Source: Glossina fuscipes
Taxonomy: Eukaryota; Arthropoda; Insecta; Diptera; Glossinidae
Length of the DNA stretch: 64,000 nt
Direction: 5' to 3'
Assembly: GCF_014805625.2 (NCBI RefSeq)
Contig: NW_023998440.1
Coordinates: 2,454,993-2,518,992 of the forward strand
The notes under the pieces were generated by a model, which saw only the letters and a list, made by a program, of their open reading frames with translations, ran no database searches and was not told where the DNA came from. Below, piece by piece: positions 12,416-23,690 of the stretch (positions are counted from its first letter, which is position 1; each line of letters begins with the position of its first letter). Made by a program: the position numbers and the translations under genes.

Positions 12416-12840
12416 TATCTTGTTAGTCGCGGTTTCTGCATCTTCGGCCACTTTTGCGGTCTTAAGGGAAGAATTGCTTATGTGGAGAAGCGAACGCGAA
12501 TTAAATGAAAAATTCTGGCGACCATTTGATTATAATATTATTAGCCTGTCAATAAGTTCTCTGTGTTGAAATTGATTACTTTATAATATGTACCTGATAT
12601 TGTTCATTTATCTCGCAACTGTGCATTGATATTGGTACGATGCAAGTTTCTGGCTTGTTCATAAACCGTCGTTCAATGATGTCAGCAAGTAGCATATAAG
12701 ATACTGCATGTTAAACGCAAGAAAAATTCCGCTGCAGCAAAACTTGGCTTGGGATGCAAATGCAGTAAGCTACGAAAAGGCTAAAATGTGGTTTACGCCA
12801 TTAAGAGATGAACTCTCCAGATTGAAAAAGAATCACTCGC

Positions 12841-13130
12841 TACGAACTTTTAGAGCCTTGTGAAACTCTTATATCTGAACGATTCGAAGCTCAACCAGTC
12901 CAACTGAATAACACGAAAAGTAAGTGAAAGAGAAAAATGATTTTGCTTCATGACAACCGTAGTCCGCCTGCAGCACGCAAATGATTTTCAAGTGCGACTG
13001 GGAACTAGTAGAGCTTTGTTCCTTTAATTACCCCTTGTTCAGATCGATGCAGTCTTACTTAGCGAATGAGCGGGTTGCCAAAGCTGACGATCTATGAACA
13101 TATGTCGATGGCTATTGGCCCTCGAAACTA
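12841..13130 (+). pseudogene. Degenerate mariner transposase, C-terminal part
   Basis: From 12841 the frame reads YELLEPCETLISERFEAQ and continues to ILLHDN, the second catalytic Asp motif (Asp codon 12952-12954). In-frame stops lie at 12925-12927 and 12982-12984. After a frame change the sequence continues IFKCDWELVE, then LFRSMQSYLANE and TYVDGYWPSK, which follow the mariner order (WEVL, then the LFRSM helix, then the C-terminal helix). The PPYSPDLAPSD block between them is deleted, so the third Asp is gone. It is clearly a different lineage from the neighbour at 10754-12015, and no terminal repeats were found. Confidence 0.8.
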
Positions 13131-13996
13131 CTTGGTCTCTACCTCAAGGCATGCTTAGCAAATTTATTTTAATTAAATTTGAATTTTATCGAAAAATATA
13201 CAGAATCAGTTAACAAACCTAATATGCCTATAGACTTAACTGCCTAATATGCCTATAAATAACTGTAACACTCTAATAGATTCTAATTCATAGCTTCATA
13301 GCTTGGCCAACACCGGCTCGCTGTTAATGTATCACCCAATCGAGTTATGAAATGTGGCCGAAAGACTGCCCGAACACGTTTCCTGGGTTTTCGAAATCAC
13401 AACCGATTGTCTTCAATTTCCTTGCATAGTTCAATATTTATTATTCAGCTCATTTCAACGAACCAAATTAATGTTTAACAGAACTGTTATTAAATATTTA
13501 ATATAATATTCTAGTAAGTTCGAGTTTATATAAGTTTAAGTACTTGCGTGTATGAGTCGTTAAAGTTATTCATCTTTTCCTTTAATTGTTTTCCTTTTAC
13601 AGAATTCCGCTGACTTTCTAATAATTAATTATACTTTCGACATTATAATCCCTTTGTTCACGAGACTTTGAGCATGCCATCATATAATTCACAGATGAAA
13701 CACTCGATGGGATCTTTTTTTAATATTTCTTATGAAAATCTTTTTTCTCTTGGCGATCAATTAATAAACATCATCGTAATCTTGATGAACTAAGCGGACT
13801 GAGTTCAAATTTTTCTTTCCTTTCTTTAAGAGTACCCACATTATCTTCGTAAAGCCTCTCAATCCTTAATATTTGATAACGGTATTCTCTGCAAAAGTAT
13901 ATAGGAATTTCTTATTTATATTTTATTTCTTTTTCATATTTTGCTGTTTTTTAGAAATAAAAATTTTCTTATTTTTAATCGATTTATTTGGTCTGC
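13131..13996. other. AT-rich DNA with one short tandem duplication
   Basis: CCTAATATGCCTATA occurs at 13218-13232 and again at 13243-13257 (period 25). Nothing else was recognised. Confidence 0.5.
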
Positions 13997-14130
13997 ATCT
14001 GCAGCACCCAAAAGGAAGCTTCAAAAATCCCATAACATATATATACGCATACATTCTTGATCAATATCAAATTTTGAATTATTCTAAGCATGTCTGTCCA
14101 TCTCTCCATCCACATGTTTGTGTTAAACAC
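13997..14130 (+). repeat. Dispersed repeat, head fragment
   Basis: CAGCACCCAAAAGGAAGCTTC, then CATTCTTGATCAATATC, AATTTTGAATTATTC and ATGTCTGTCCATCTCTCC in the family order. The 3' part is not recognisable before the next copy. Confidence 0.7.
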
Positions 14131-14877
14131 AGCCCCGAATACAAGGATTAACACATATCGGCTTCAAGTTTGGCAAATTGCAAGTTGGTACTGGAAATGA
14201 ACCAAATTGCACAAAGTATACATCTGCAGTACAATATAAGCTGACAGCATTTCTATATCCAAAAAGAAGAAGAAATAACAAATTGCTTCTCCTAATAGCT
14301 ACAATAGCTTCAGCAGTAAAGACTGTCATCTATGTTCTAAGGTCCCTCCTGCAATATCTGAATAAAAATAAGAAAATCGGCCACGCCGACGAGGTAGGAT
14401 AGAATTTTCAGAAATGTGATTTTTTCCCTTCTGAGTTTTTATGATAAACGTAGTGGATATAAAAAGCACAGCCTTAGTTAAATACAACTTTTTTACTTCT
14501 TTTTTCTTTTCTTCTCGTTGCACAACAAATGTTTGAGTATTTTTATTTTGTTTAAGCTAGAAAATTGGGAAATGTAGGATTATGGCAAAGAAAGTTGTTT
14601 TGTTTGTTTTAAAAAAATTAAATTAAAAAATTTTTATATGGAAAAAAACTTATATTTAAAAAATTTGTTTGAATAACTTTACTATATTTCCACACTTTAC
14701 TCGGAGAAAATAACTATAACTTAATGCACAAAGGACAACATTACCCTTAGAAGAAAAAATGAAGAAAAATATTTGAGAAATTTTATAGGGCTTTTCAAGT
14801 AACTTGACCAAAAAAACTACTGCTTCATTTCAATACCCACCAATGGGGGATGGATAGTGTGATCATTTTGCCATAAT

Positions 14878-15722
14878 GTTTGCAACACCCAAAAGGAACC
14901 TTCAAACGTCAGCTTATAAAGTCCATATAGTCTTGGTCAGCACGAAATTTTGAATCGACTTAGCTATGTCTGTCCGTCTGTGTGTCTGGGTGGAGTGTGC
15001 TATTGCTACTCTCCCGGTCGTAAAAATGAAGGTATTGTCTCCAAATTTGGTAGAAACATTGGAAGCTTCTGCGTGCAGCTTGCTATCGGGCACATGCCCG
15101 TCGTAAAGCGTAGTCTGAACGCAACTCTCTTTTTCTAAGCAAAAATGTTGTCCTGTTTTAATCATTGCTCACAAATTATAAAAGATAGAAGCTCGACATT
15201 TTCTACATTTACTTTGCGATAAACTTTACTATTTACGTACAAAGTCGGCCATGCCCACAAAAAGTTACAAGTGAATAAATTTTCTGTTCTCCACTTGTTG
15301 TGGGCAACAAGATGTAGTGGATTTCGATATAAGTGTAAAATAAAAGGATTTGGACCCTAGAATGTGAAATATTAGGTGTGGCAGGCGTTTAATACGTAAA
15401 ATTTTGGGGCATTTGGAAAAAACTATACATTGGATTTTATAATCTTAAATAGCCCAAACTTTTATGTATACTCATTATAAAAATGGCCGGGAGATTACGC
15501 TGTTCTTTCCGCTATAAGCTGAGAATAGTGAGCGAAATAAATTATATATAAAAACTTGATTACATACATTTTTATCTTAATAAACTGAAAAATGGAAGAT
15601 AGATTTTATTTCATACACTTTTTGAAAATCATAAACAAAATCATACAATAAAGCGCTAAAAATTTTAATGATGATGGGTACGGGAGACTCGGCCACAACC
15701 GAGTATAACTTTCTCACGTGTT
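14878..15722 (+). repeat. Dispersed repeat, near full-length copy
   Basis: Head TTGCAACACCCAAAAGGAAC, ATAAAGTCCATATA, TCTTGGTCAGCA, AATTTTGAATCGA, TTAGCTATGTCTGTCCGTC; interior with GTCGGCCATGCCCAC; end with CTCGGCCACAACCGAG at 15688-15703 and TTTCTCACGTGTT. At about 845 bp it is close to the 48.2-kb copy (about 745 bp) and to the 60.9-kb copy without its insertion (about 755 bp). No convincing coding frame is present. Confidence 0.8.
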
Positions 15723-16110
15723 GTTCTTTTTTTGGTTGACCTAACAAACAATACATGTTAATACCATAGCAACGCTGCTGAGCGCTGAGTTAGCAAAAAA
15801 AAAAAATTTTCTTTTCTCTGCATAAGCCACGGTTTTAAGACACTTTAATTAAACCTGTAAAAATTGCGAAAGCCTTTTTTGACTTTCAGAATGCAATTAT
15901 AGTACATATGTCATATGTCAAGTTACTGTTTAATAAGGGCGTGAATATAAATTCGAATTTACTTAGCAAAACGATTTATCAACCGGAGTACTGTCACATA
16001 GTTAGGATTATACTGTGGTTGGCGTTGGCAGCCCGCTCCGCTCCGATCTCCGCTAACATCTAATTCATTATTGCAAACACTACGTGAGTCCATACGAAAA
16101 TTGCTTTGAT
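15723..16110. other. AT-rich DNA, nothing recognised
   Basis: Short A and T runs with a GC-richer patch near 16020-16060 just before the SINE head. No coding frame or terminal repeat was seen. Confidence 0.5.
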
Positions 16111-16260
16111 TAACCGCATGAGTGGCCGAGTAGGGAAAAGATCGCGATTAACAACTCAACGATCGCAGGTTCAAATCTCAACAGCGGCAAAATTTTCAAT
16201 ACAGGTGGGCATATGATCTAAGTAATCCGACAGTCTTTAAATCCCTACGCCCAATTAAGT
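16110..16260 (+). mobile_element. tRNA-derived SINE head (or tRNA pseudogene)
   Basis: An A-box-like TGGCCGAGTAGG at 16123-16134 and a B-box-like GGTTCAAATCTC at 16168-16179 have spacing suited to a pol III type 2 promoter. The TGGCCGAG start is reminiscent of Leu/Ser tRNA. The flanking arms do not pair into an acceptor stem, so it is not a functional tRNA. The SINE body motifs of the other copies are not visible downstream. Confidence 0.55.
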
Positions 16261-17062
16261 AACAACGTTTCACTGAACTCAACCTTTATTCGAATTCGAG
16301 AATAAGTGATAACATTCACTAAAGTGCTTACGGATGTAAGTGTACGGTTTGTACACTTACGGTTAACTCTACACCGCCTTAAGCACGAAGGAAAGAAGTG
16401 TCTAGAGACTCTGCAGATGATGGTAAAGCCAAGCTCTTTCTATACGAATGGGACTCACAACAAGAGCCAGCCTTACCGTTTGTACAGACTTTGGCCTGAT
16501 TAAAGGAAACCTCTTCTTCAGGAGAAAAGAAAGTATTCCTTGCCCTTAGGCACACGAGGGTCAAACAGGAGAAATTGTTTCTAAATAGATTGCACCAACT
16601 ACACATAACAACTATTGCTTGGCGACCACACATATACCCGAGCCAGAAATAATATCCGTAAAGGTATGGGAATTAATAACCACTCTAGGAGATATCCAAC
16701 CCAAAAGGTGGATGGAAGCCCTGAGGGATAATTTGCAACTTCAACACTTTTGTCGATTCACTTACTAAGGTTAGTGAAGAATACTTCGCTTTGCCTCGAA
16801 GTTTTCAACGCATTAAAGGCATGATGAGAGAGCTCGATCTGCCACCTATAAACCTATAAGGTGAATTTATAGATTTTATTGAGCGGATCAGACGTTTCGT
16901 AACCATGTGTCCAAAAACCTTAAGTATAAGCTAGGTTTAGCAAATCTCCTGTAATGTTCAGTATAGTCTCAACTACCATTTCCTTAATGTGGGAGTAAAA
17001 ATAGTGAATATATGCAGCATGGTCTTAACATGAATTTCAGCGCACCTAATATGTATACCGGC
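16261..17062. other. Non-repetitive stretch, possible unrecognised element remnant
   Basis: Composition is more balanced than the surroundings, and overlapping frames exist on both strands (16306-16503 plus, 16379-16633 minus). Segments read like decayed coding sequence (NRLHQLHITTIAWRPHIYPS near 16577), but I cannot assign them. It abuts the 3' tail of the retrotransposon at 17063. Confidence 0.35.
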
Positions 17063-17383
17063 TTATTTTTTTATTTTATTTATTTTATTCCACTTATACT
17101 AGAAACTCAACTAAACAAGTAACAGTCGAGTTCAATAGGCTCTTAATGCAAAACTAATATTAATTAACAATAAAATTGAGTATAAGCATAATAAAACAAA
17201 TAAGAAGAAAAAAAAAAAGAAAAAAAGCATGTACACTATCAGCATAGGAGCACACTTACAACCGGTACAGGACCAAATTGCAAATGAACCCCTAAGCCAT
17301 CGCAAACATGCATAAGTCTGGCAACCGATAATAAATTAACAATAATTCACTTTCGAAACGTAACGACTTTTTAAGGATGAAAG

Positions 17384-19370
17384 CTAGTTTAAATACGACA
17401 TAGGTAAATCGCGCGTATTAAGCAATGTTGCTTTAATGGACTTTAAAGAGTCCGATAACGAGAATAAGTGGTAGACGTCATTTAGGTTCTTGCAAACGAC
17501 TCTGAGCGGATTGAACAGCTCATAATTAAATTTACACTGATTAAGCTTAACCAAGATAAAATGCCTAGAGAAGCGGTTAGGGACATTAAAGCTTATTTCA
17601 CCAAGTAATGAAGGCGAGTCAATAGCACCATTTATTACTTTAATTAGAAAGGAAATGCCAAGAACAAATCTACGTTTCTCAAGAGACGGTAGGGACAGCA
17701 GAAGCAACCTATTTTCATACGGAGGAAGAGAGGCAATCGGATCCCAACCCAAATTTCTAAGGGCAAACAGCAAGAATTGCTTTTGAACAGATTCAATTGA
17801 ATCTACGTAGCACCTATATGAAGGAGACCACACAACTGGGTCTAACCAAACACATGTACAGCCTTTTCGTAATGTAGGGATCATCAAGCTCTTTGGACCA
17901 CCTTTTTATAAAACCAAGCGCGGACCTAGCTTTGCTAATCGAGAGCTCAATATGCAAGTTAAAACGTAACCTATGGTCAAATAGGACACCTAAATCCGTA
18001 ATCGAATCGACGTCCTCCAACTTATGCGAATCTATGAAATACTGAGTAATGAATGACTTTCTTCTTGAGAATGAAAGCTTCTTACATCTACTCAGATTTA
18101 GTTGCAGGAGATTCAAAGAGCACCATGCAACAAAATTATCTAAATCACCTTGAAGCTGATGTGATTGCGATTCAACAGAGAAGGAAGAAAACAGTTTCAC
18201 ATCATCAGCATACATTAAGATCTGGCTGGAATTAACCACCGACGGGAGATCGTTAATGTATAAACTAAATAAAATGGGACCCAAGTGACTTCCTTGAGGT
18301 ACGCCAGACGTAACGGGGAATTCATCCGAGCTAATGAAGTTAAACAAAACTCTGAAGGATCTATTGTGCAGATAAGAGCTTATCCATTTCACTAAGTAGG
18401 GTGGGAAACCAGAGGCTTGGAGTTTAAAGATAAGTAGTCTATGGTTAACCAAATCAAATGCTTTGCTTAAATCAGTGTAAATAACATCTGTGCGAGAGCC
18501 ACTAGAAAAAGCCTTGAAAACATGACAGGTAAACTCTAACAAGTTGGTGACTGTAGATCGCCCTTTCCGAAAGCCGTGCTGGTGCGGAGAAATATACGAA
18601 TTAATGGCAAAGGCTAAATGCTGAGTCACAATACGCTCGAACAACTTGCGCAAGACACTCAACTTGGCTATGCCTCTATAGTTCTCAACAAATTGTCTAC
18701 TTCCACTCTTGTGGATAGGAATAAGGAAACTACTCTTCCAACATGAAGGGAAAACACCTGAACACAAGGACATGTTAAAAATCTTTGAGATCACACCACA
18801 CAACTCGACAGCGCAAGATTTAAGTACACATGATGGAATTCCATCAGGTCCAGGCGAACAACTGTATTTTAGAGAACTTAACCCTTTGAAAACATCATCT
18901 TCCGAAATAACCAAGTTAGGTATTGAAACCGAGTTAGTTATAGGATATGGGTAGTTTGCTGATAACTCAAAATTAGCAATCGAAAAGTTTCGTCGGAAAT
19001 ACTCAGCAAATAGATTTGAGATTTCAAAATCATCCGAGGAACCAGAGCCATTAAAAGAAACATGAGAGGGATATGTGGAAATTTTTCTTTTAGAGTTAAC
19101 AAATTTAAAGAAGAATTTAGGATTAGCAAACAGAGAGGATTTAATGAACTGAAGGTATCTGCAGTAATAATGATGGTTGAGGGAGTTAAATCTATGCCTC
19201 GCCACCGAGTAAGCGACATAGTCGAGCGCAGAGCCACTTTTCGAATATTTTTTGAATAGCGAGTTTTTTCTATTCTTGTGATATTTAATTGTCTTATTAA
19301 ACCACGGGGGACATCTGCTTCGAGGTCGACAATGCTTGATCGGTGGGTCTAGACCGCTTGGCCACTTCAC
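17384..19370 (-). pseudogene. Reverse transcriptase (ORF2 C-terminal part), frameshifted
   Basis: The long frame at 19370-17814 (518 codons) holds the RT core: PGPDGIPS (residues 173-180), the YRGIAKLS block (231-238), TDLSKAFD (299-306), SGVPQGSHLGP (355-365) and the catalytic YADD (387-390, codons at 18201-18212). Near 17838 a 17-bp loss relative to the second copy shifts the frame, and the true C-terminus continues in another frame (VVWSPSYRCYVDSIESVQKQFLLFALR...) to the stop at 17384. No ATG is visible at the left end; the frame simply emerges from a deletion junction within ORF2. The core looks intact, but this copy cannot make a full protein. Confidence 0.93.
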
Positions 19371-19758
19371 AAATGAGGGCAGCGTGTTTCCCGTAAATGG
19401 AGATATCAGAATTTGGGGGAATATAGGAGCAGGTTATGAATAGATGTTTATCAGGCATATTTGCACGAATAGCGATAAATTCAACGTCAGGAGAAGTGGG
19501 AAATTCAATTAAATTGGACGGGACTGACGCAGATATGGCAATTAATACACCACCACCAATGCGATTTACTCGATCATTTTTAAACACTTGGAAAGAATTA
19601 TGAAAAAGTTCCGACGAATGTAGATCGGGTTTTAGCCAGGTTTCAGTAAAGGCCAAACAGAAAAATTCCGTGCTCACTGAATTTAGAAAAGTGGAACGAA
19701 TTTTCTAATTTAGGCCCCTAACATTTTGATAAATGAGAGATAGTGGGCCTGAAGAAAC
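19297..19758 (-). pseudogene. APE-type endonuclease (ORF2 N-terminal part), truncated
   Basis: The frame opens just beside the ORF1 stop and reads LSLIYQNVRGLN followed by an in-frame TAG (19705-19707). It resumes with the endonuclease landmarks FTETWL (catalytic Glu), RIGGGVLIA and SYIPPNSD. The later GDFN and SDH catalytic blocks are absent: the frame runs out near 19297 while the RT frame begins about 19370, so an internal deletion with a frame change removed the C-terminal half of the domain and the linker. A nuclease from this copy would not be functional. Confidence 0.85.
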
Positions 19759-19760
19759 AA

Positions 19761-20375
19761 TTAGTTTTTTGAAGGCGACAAGACTATTGCCTTGGTATTA
19801 CGGGGACGATCACGAGGGATAAATTCCTTCATTAAGGATCCTACCGGCCACAGTGATTTATTTAACAACATATCACTGTTTTCAGTCGGAACTAATATTT
19901 TAAAAGAGGAGATTGCCCTAGCTTGAGAAGGAGCCATTTTGAAGATGCTAACACGCTTTAAGTTGACTGATGGGACTTTCGTCGCCAGATAACCTTTTAT
20001 GTTATCCACCGATGTTTCAGGTGCCAGTCTTGACACAAATATTGCTTTTCTGGGAGGAACTGCCGTCAAGCAAATGTCATTATTTGGAACAGGAGGGGGG
20101 TTCACAGTAGGAGAGTTTCGAGTTGGGGAAAATATAGATGGGGTTATCGCCCTTGTACCGGCAGCTTGTGAGACTTGCCCAGTCTGGTGACCAGCATTCA
20201 CACGCGAACAGGCAGGAGGAGAGGATGACTTATTTTTCTCTTCATTACTTTTAGGCGATGGCACTTGATTAGAGTGAGTGGCGGCTCTGGGCGGAGATAC
20301 CCTTGCCACTTCAGCGTAGCTTAAAACCGATGGACTTGCCGGTTTGTTTGTAACTGTTAATGGCTTGCAGGCCAT
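19761..20375 (-). CDS. Retrotransposon ORF1 protein (204 codons from the ATG at 20375)
   Basis: From MACKPLTV the protein has a Pro/Ser/Thr-rich N-terminal half (residues 1-105) and a compact C-terminal domain (about 110-188) starting KAIFVSRLAPETSVDNIKGYL and ending with WPVGSLMKEFI. In other insect non-LTR elements this kind of block is an RNA-binding, RRM-like domain of the ORF1 chaperone (family knowledge). No CCHC knuckle is present. It ends with TAA at 19761, just before the endonuclease frame. The open frame extends upstream to 20441 with a hydrophobic stretch that is probably flanking DNA, so the natural N-terminus may be truncated. Confidence 0.75.
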   Translation of the reverse strand: MACKPLTVTNKPASPSVLSYAEVARVSPPRAATHSNQVPSPKSNEEKNKSSSPPACSRVNAGHQTGQVSQAAGTRAITPSIFSPTRNSPTVNPPPVPNNDICLTAVPPRKAIFVSRLAPETSVDNIKGYLATKVPSVNLKRVSIFKMAPSQARAISSFKILVPTENSDMLLNKSLWPVGSLMKEFIPRDRPRNTKAIVLSPSKN

Positions 20376-20396
20376 CTGGACCAGGCATAAAGGAGC

Positions 20397-22349
20397 AGCG
20401 AGATATATATAATAAATGCTGAAAAATAACAAAAGAACCAATTAATGCTCTTTGCCTACAAAAGTATTGATGTTATTGCATTACATTTATTTTCTCAATT
20501 TTTAGAAAGCCAGAAGAATTATATTATATACGAATTCGTATCGCAAATAATTGCTAAAAGCAAATCAGTGGAGCACGTTCACGAAAGGGTAAGAAAATCA
20601 TGTTGCCACAAATAAAAATCTAATAAAAACTTTTTTTGTTTCATTTTTTTTCTTTTCTTTTTTGGTATAAGAGAAGGAAAATGATAAAAGAAATCAGTTC
20701 TCTATGGTTATGTATGTAGAAAACTTAATTATAATATTTTTTTTTCTGGCGAAAGTACGATAAGGACTTAAACAAGTTTTTGAATAAGATTTGATTAAAA
20801 ATTTAGAAAAGAAAAACGCGGAAAACGAAAGAATGTAGCACATGTTGTGTATGCAAGATTTACTTAAAAAGTGCAAAGATTTTAAACCCAAGTTTTAAAT
20901 GAACATTACGTTCTTGTGTATTCGAGGTTCGTCAAGTCGCTTTGAAACCTATTCAAAACAACCGAAAAAAATGAGGCCCAAGTATTATTCGTAAACTAAT
21001 TTCCTTTGCATTGAAAATTATTTGCAATTGTTTCGTTTTTCATTTCAATCTTTATTACATTTCCAAATTGTGTTGATTGCCAGGATATGATAATGGTTTT
21101 AAGAGAGAAGACTCTATGCGATGGCACGTGTGATTACTGTTCTTATAATAAATTCAAGTCTTCCTGCGTTGGTTGCAGTTTTCGAGACTAGCTTAGCAAA
21201 TGTCAGTTGATTAATTAAAGTATCGAGATGATAGTTTTGCTTCGCTGTTCGTCTCCGCATCTATGGGCAGGTAGGTGTCTGTTAAATCAAAAAGTTGACT
21301 TAAATGAGTTGTTGGTTAGTACAGCTTATCCTTATCCTTAGCATGAGAGTGCTAGCAGCATATCTTTACATTTTGAATTAATCCTTCGACAAACATTTAA
21401 AAAAAGGACATCGGAACCATGTATTCGCGACCATATTGCTTTGGAGAAATGTTGTATTATTTCTTATCGAATTTCACTGAAATCCACATAACAGTAAGAT
21501 CGAAGTTTGCATTCAGGCCCAATAATATGAATGTATATATAAAAAGCAATCAGTTCATTGCGTCTGTGTACGTTATCACTATGCAACTATCTAGCTTTTC
21601 AATGACACGTGCGACTATCTGTTACAGCTTTTGATCTATAAAAAAATTTCTTTTTTTCTTTTAATACACAAAAGACGGACAAGTTTCAGTTAAATGTTTT
21701 ACAAGGAATAACTTACAAGTACATTACTTCCATCTCTTTCTTCGGTTCTTTCTGATCATCATCCTTTAACTTATTTAAAAAGCAAAAACTTAAACCAAAA
21801 ATACAATTATATCATGGAACAGCTACTAGTTGAACTTACTAAAATTTAATATTTTTCGATTATTTAGTGAAACGTCATTTTAAATTACGCAACGGTCTTT
21901 AGCATTTCAGGAAGCTGGTTTTATTATGCTTTGAAAATGTTTACCGAAGAAATGTTAATAAAATTATATGTGTGCTTTAAATATTTGAGAAGAAATTCAA
22001 TGCATTCATAATTTATAAAAAAATTTAATGTATGAGTAGCTTTGTGTGTGCACATGTAATCAAATTGTGTACAAGCGCATTGAAAGTTTGTGTTGTGTTA
22101 GAAAATGAAAGAAAAGTAAACGTAGCTGCCTTTCATTGCAAACGTCAACAATGTTGCAGGAGGCATCAGCATAACATAACAGGCATGACTGTCGATTATC
22201 AGGCATGTCCTGAGAAGCAAGAAGTAATACATTTTATGACATGCATCTCGTTTATAACATGCAACAAACATACTTATTTGATTGCCTTGAACCTCGAGTG
22301 TGTATTTTATGTATAAAACAAACTTGTAACAACATAATGCAGCAACGAG
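20397..22349. other. AT-rich DNA, nothing recognised
   Basis: Homopolymer-rich sequence. Open frames at 20694-20891 (-) and 21419-21634 (+) are short and unrecognised. Confidence 0.5.
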
Positions 22350-22411
22350 AACAACAATAACAACAACAACAACAATAGCAATAACAGTAATAATAATAAT
22401 AACAAACCCAA
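22350..22411 (+). repeat. (AAC)n/(AAT)n compound microsatellite
   Basis: Runs of AAC and AAT triplets. They explain the Leu- and Cys/Tyr-rich minus-strand frames across 22252-22546. Confidence 0.9.
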
Positions 22412-23539
22412 CAAATAAGAAGCAAACTTATACCTACAGGTGCATATAAGTGTGCAAGTAAAATGAATAATACAGGAAAGCATAGCAAAATTACTAGAAG
22501 CTACTAGATTAATGTTAAATGAAATTTGGAATACCTGGACATGCACATAAACAATAAATTGACATGAGGTTGTAAGAAAATTCTTTCTCTCTCAAATATT
22601 TCAATAAAATTAAAATTCTATGAATTTGAAAGAAAATGCGATCAGGTATTAAGTGATGTTGGCAGGTTTCTCTAAAATTCATCATTCATTATATCCGCAT
22701 TGTGCCTGTAGTGTTGAAAATTTAATGCCGAATCGATTAAATGCTTATAAAAATGAATCATAAAACTTTTTATTAAATTTTCTAATTCCTTTTAGGATAT
22801 TTGCAATAGCTTTATAGTCCTCAGCGGGAGGTAAACACTTTTTTATTAATATATTTTTTATTAAGGCAAGATTCTTACTTATATCAACACAATTTACCAG
22901 TCGACGTGTTTGGCTTCCTTTTCTTAAACCTCTCAACTGTTTTAAATTTAAAAAATAAACCAAATTTTGTTATGTGTGTTCCCAATTCGTTTCCAAAGAA
23001 AGCGTAGTTTGCTACGAGTTAAACCAATTTTCGACTAGAAAATTCAGATTTTCCCTACTCAAAGGTTACTATTCTTGGTCCGTCAATAAAGCTACCGGAA
23101 CTTGGGGCCTGTCAATAGAAAACGTATTTGCTTGGTAAGGATTGTAAATTCCTTCTCAGGTAACTTATCGCCTTGTTTCGTGCATGATATATTCCCTAAC
23201 TCAGAAGTCCAGGTTAAGGGCGTCTCAGTTGTTCTCCAGTCAGCGTGTGCACATCGCAGCTAATTTGGTTAGTTACTAAGTGCTAAGCTTACCTACGAAA
23301 TACCAATCTGTTACTATAAGATTGTTAGGAAAATAGTTTCGCTTTTTCCCAAAAGAGACCTTGCAACTTCGCACTTAAGCTGCATAATCATTACATACTT
23401 TTGACAGTTGATAAAGCAAGATTTGCTTGTGAAAAAGTTCGATTGATTCTACGCAGTAGTCTTTAGTGGGAGCCCTTGTAAATATGGAAAGTGCAGCATT
23501 TTCGGCTTAGTCCACTTTTTTACTATCGGAAATGTACCG
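22412..23539. other. AT-rich DNA, nothing recognised
   Basis: No terminal repeats, tRNA or protein motif were found up to the mariner remnant. Confidence 0.5.
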
Positions 23540-23690
23540 AAACGGATTTGCAAAATTTCGATCTGGCAGTTTTGATTTTGAAGATGCACTACGTTCTTAA
23601 AGGCCAGTTGAAGCTAAAGATATAGTGAAGACCTTGATTAATGAAACCCGGCGAATAACATGTTGTGAGATCACTACGAGATAAAATTTA
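23540..23690 (+). pseudogene. Degenerate mariner transposase, N-terminal helix-turn-helix piece
   Basis: From 23550 one frame reads AKFRSGSFDFEDALRS, stop (23598-23600), RPVEAKDIVKTLI and TCCEI. This is the mariner sequence between the two helix-turn-helix motifs (KFRSG..D.EDAPRSGRP, then a TTREI-like helix), with the Gly of GRP replaced by a stop. Confidence 0.72.

Larger units (their letters stand above)
17063..20396 (-). mobile_element. CR1-like non-LTR retrotransposon, defective copy
   Basis: On the minus strand the order is ORF1, an apurinic-type endonuclease remnant, a reverse transcriptase and a 3' region of about 320 bp ending in an A-rich AAATA-like tail (17063-17092). The same 3' 1.1 kb recurs at 62871-64000 with roughly a dozen substitutions by eye, so the family has been active recently. 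RT motifs such as YRGIAKLS and SGVPQGSHLGP match CR1-type insect elements as I remember them; placement within the Jockey/CR1 group is inference. The 5' boundary near 20396 is uncertain, and no target duplication was recognised. Confidence 0.9.

Noticed and set aside
16110..16200. Functional tRNA gene
   Set aside because: A and B boxes are present, but no acceptor or anticodon stem forms; better explained as a SINE head.
17384..17887. Separate 167-codon gene beside the RT
   Set aside because: It is the RT C-terminus displaced by a 17-bp deletion; the second copy reads through in one frame.
17063..20441. LTR retrotransposon or endogenous retrovirus
   Set aside because: No long terminal repeats, protease, integrase or RNase H; the order ORF1, endonuclease, RT with an A-rich tail is that of a non-LTR element.
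22252..22546. Leu-rich and Cys/Tyr-rich minus-strand frames
   Set aside because: Produced by AAC/AAT triplet repeats.
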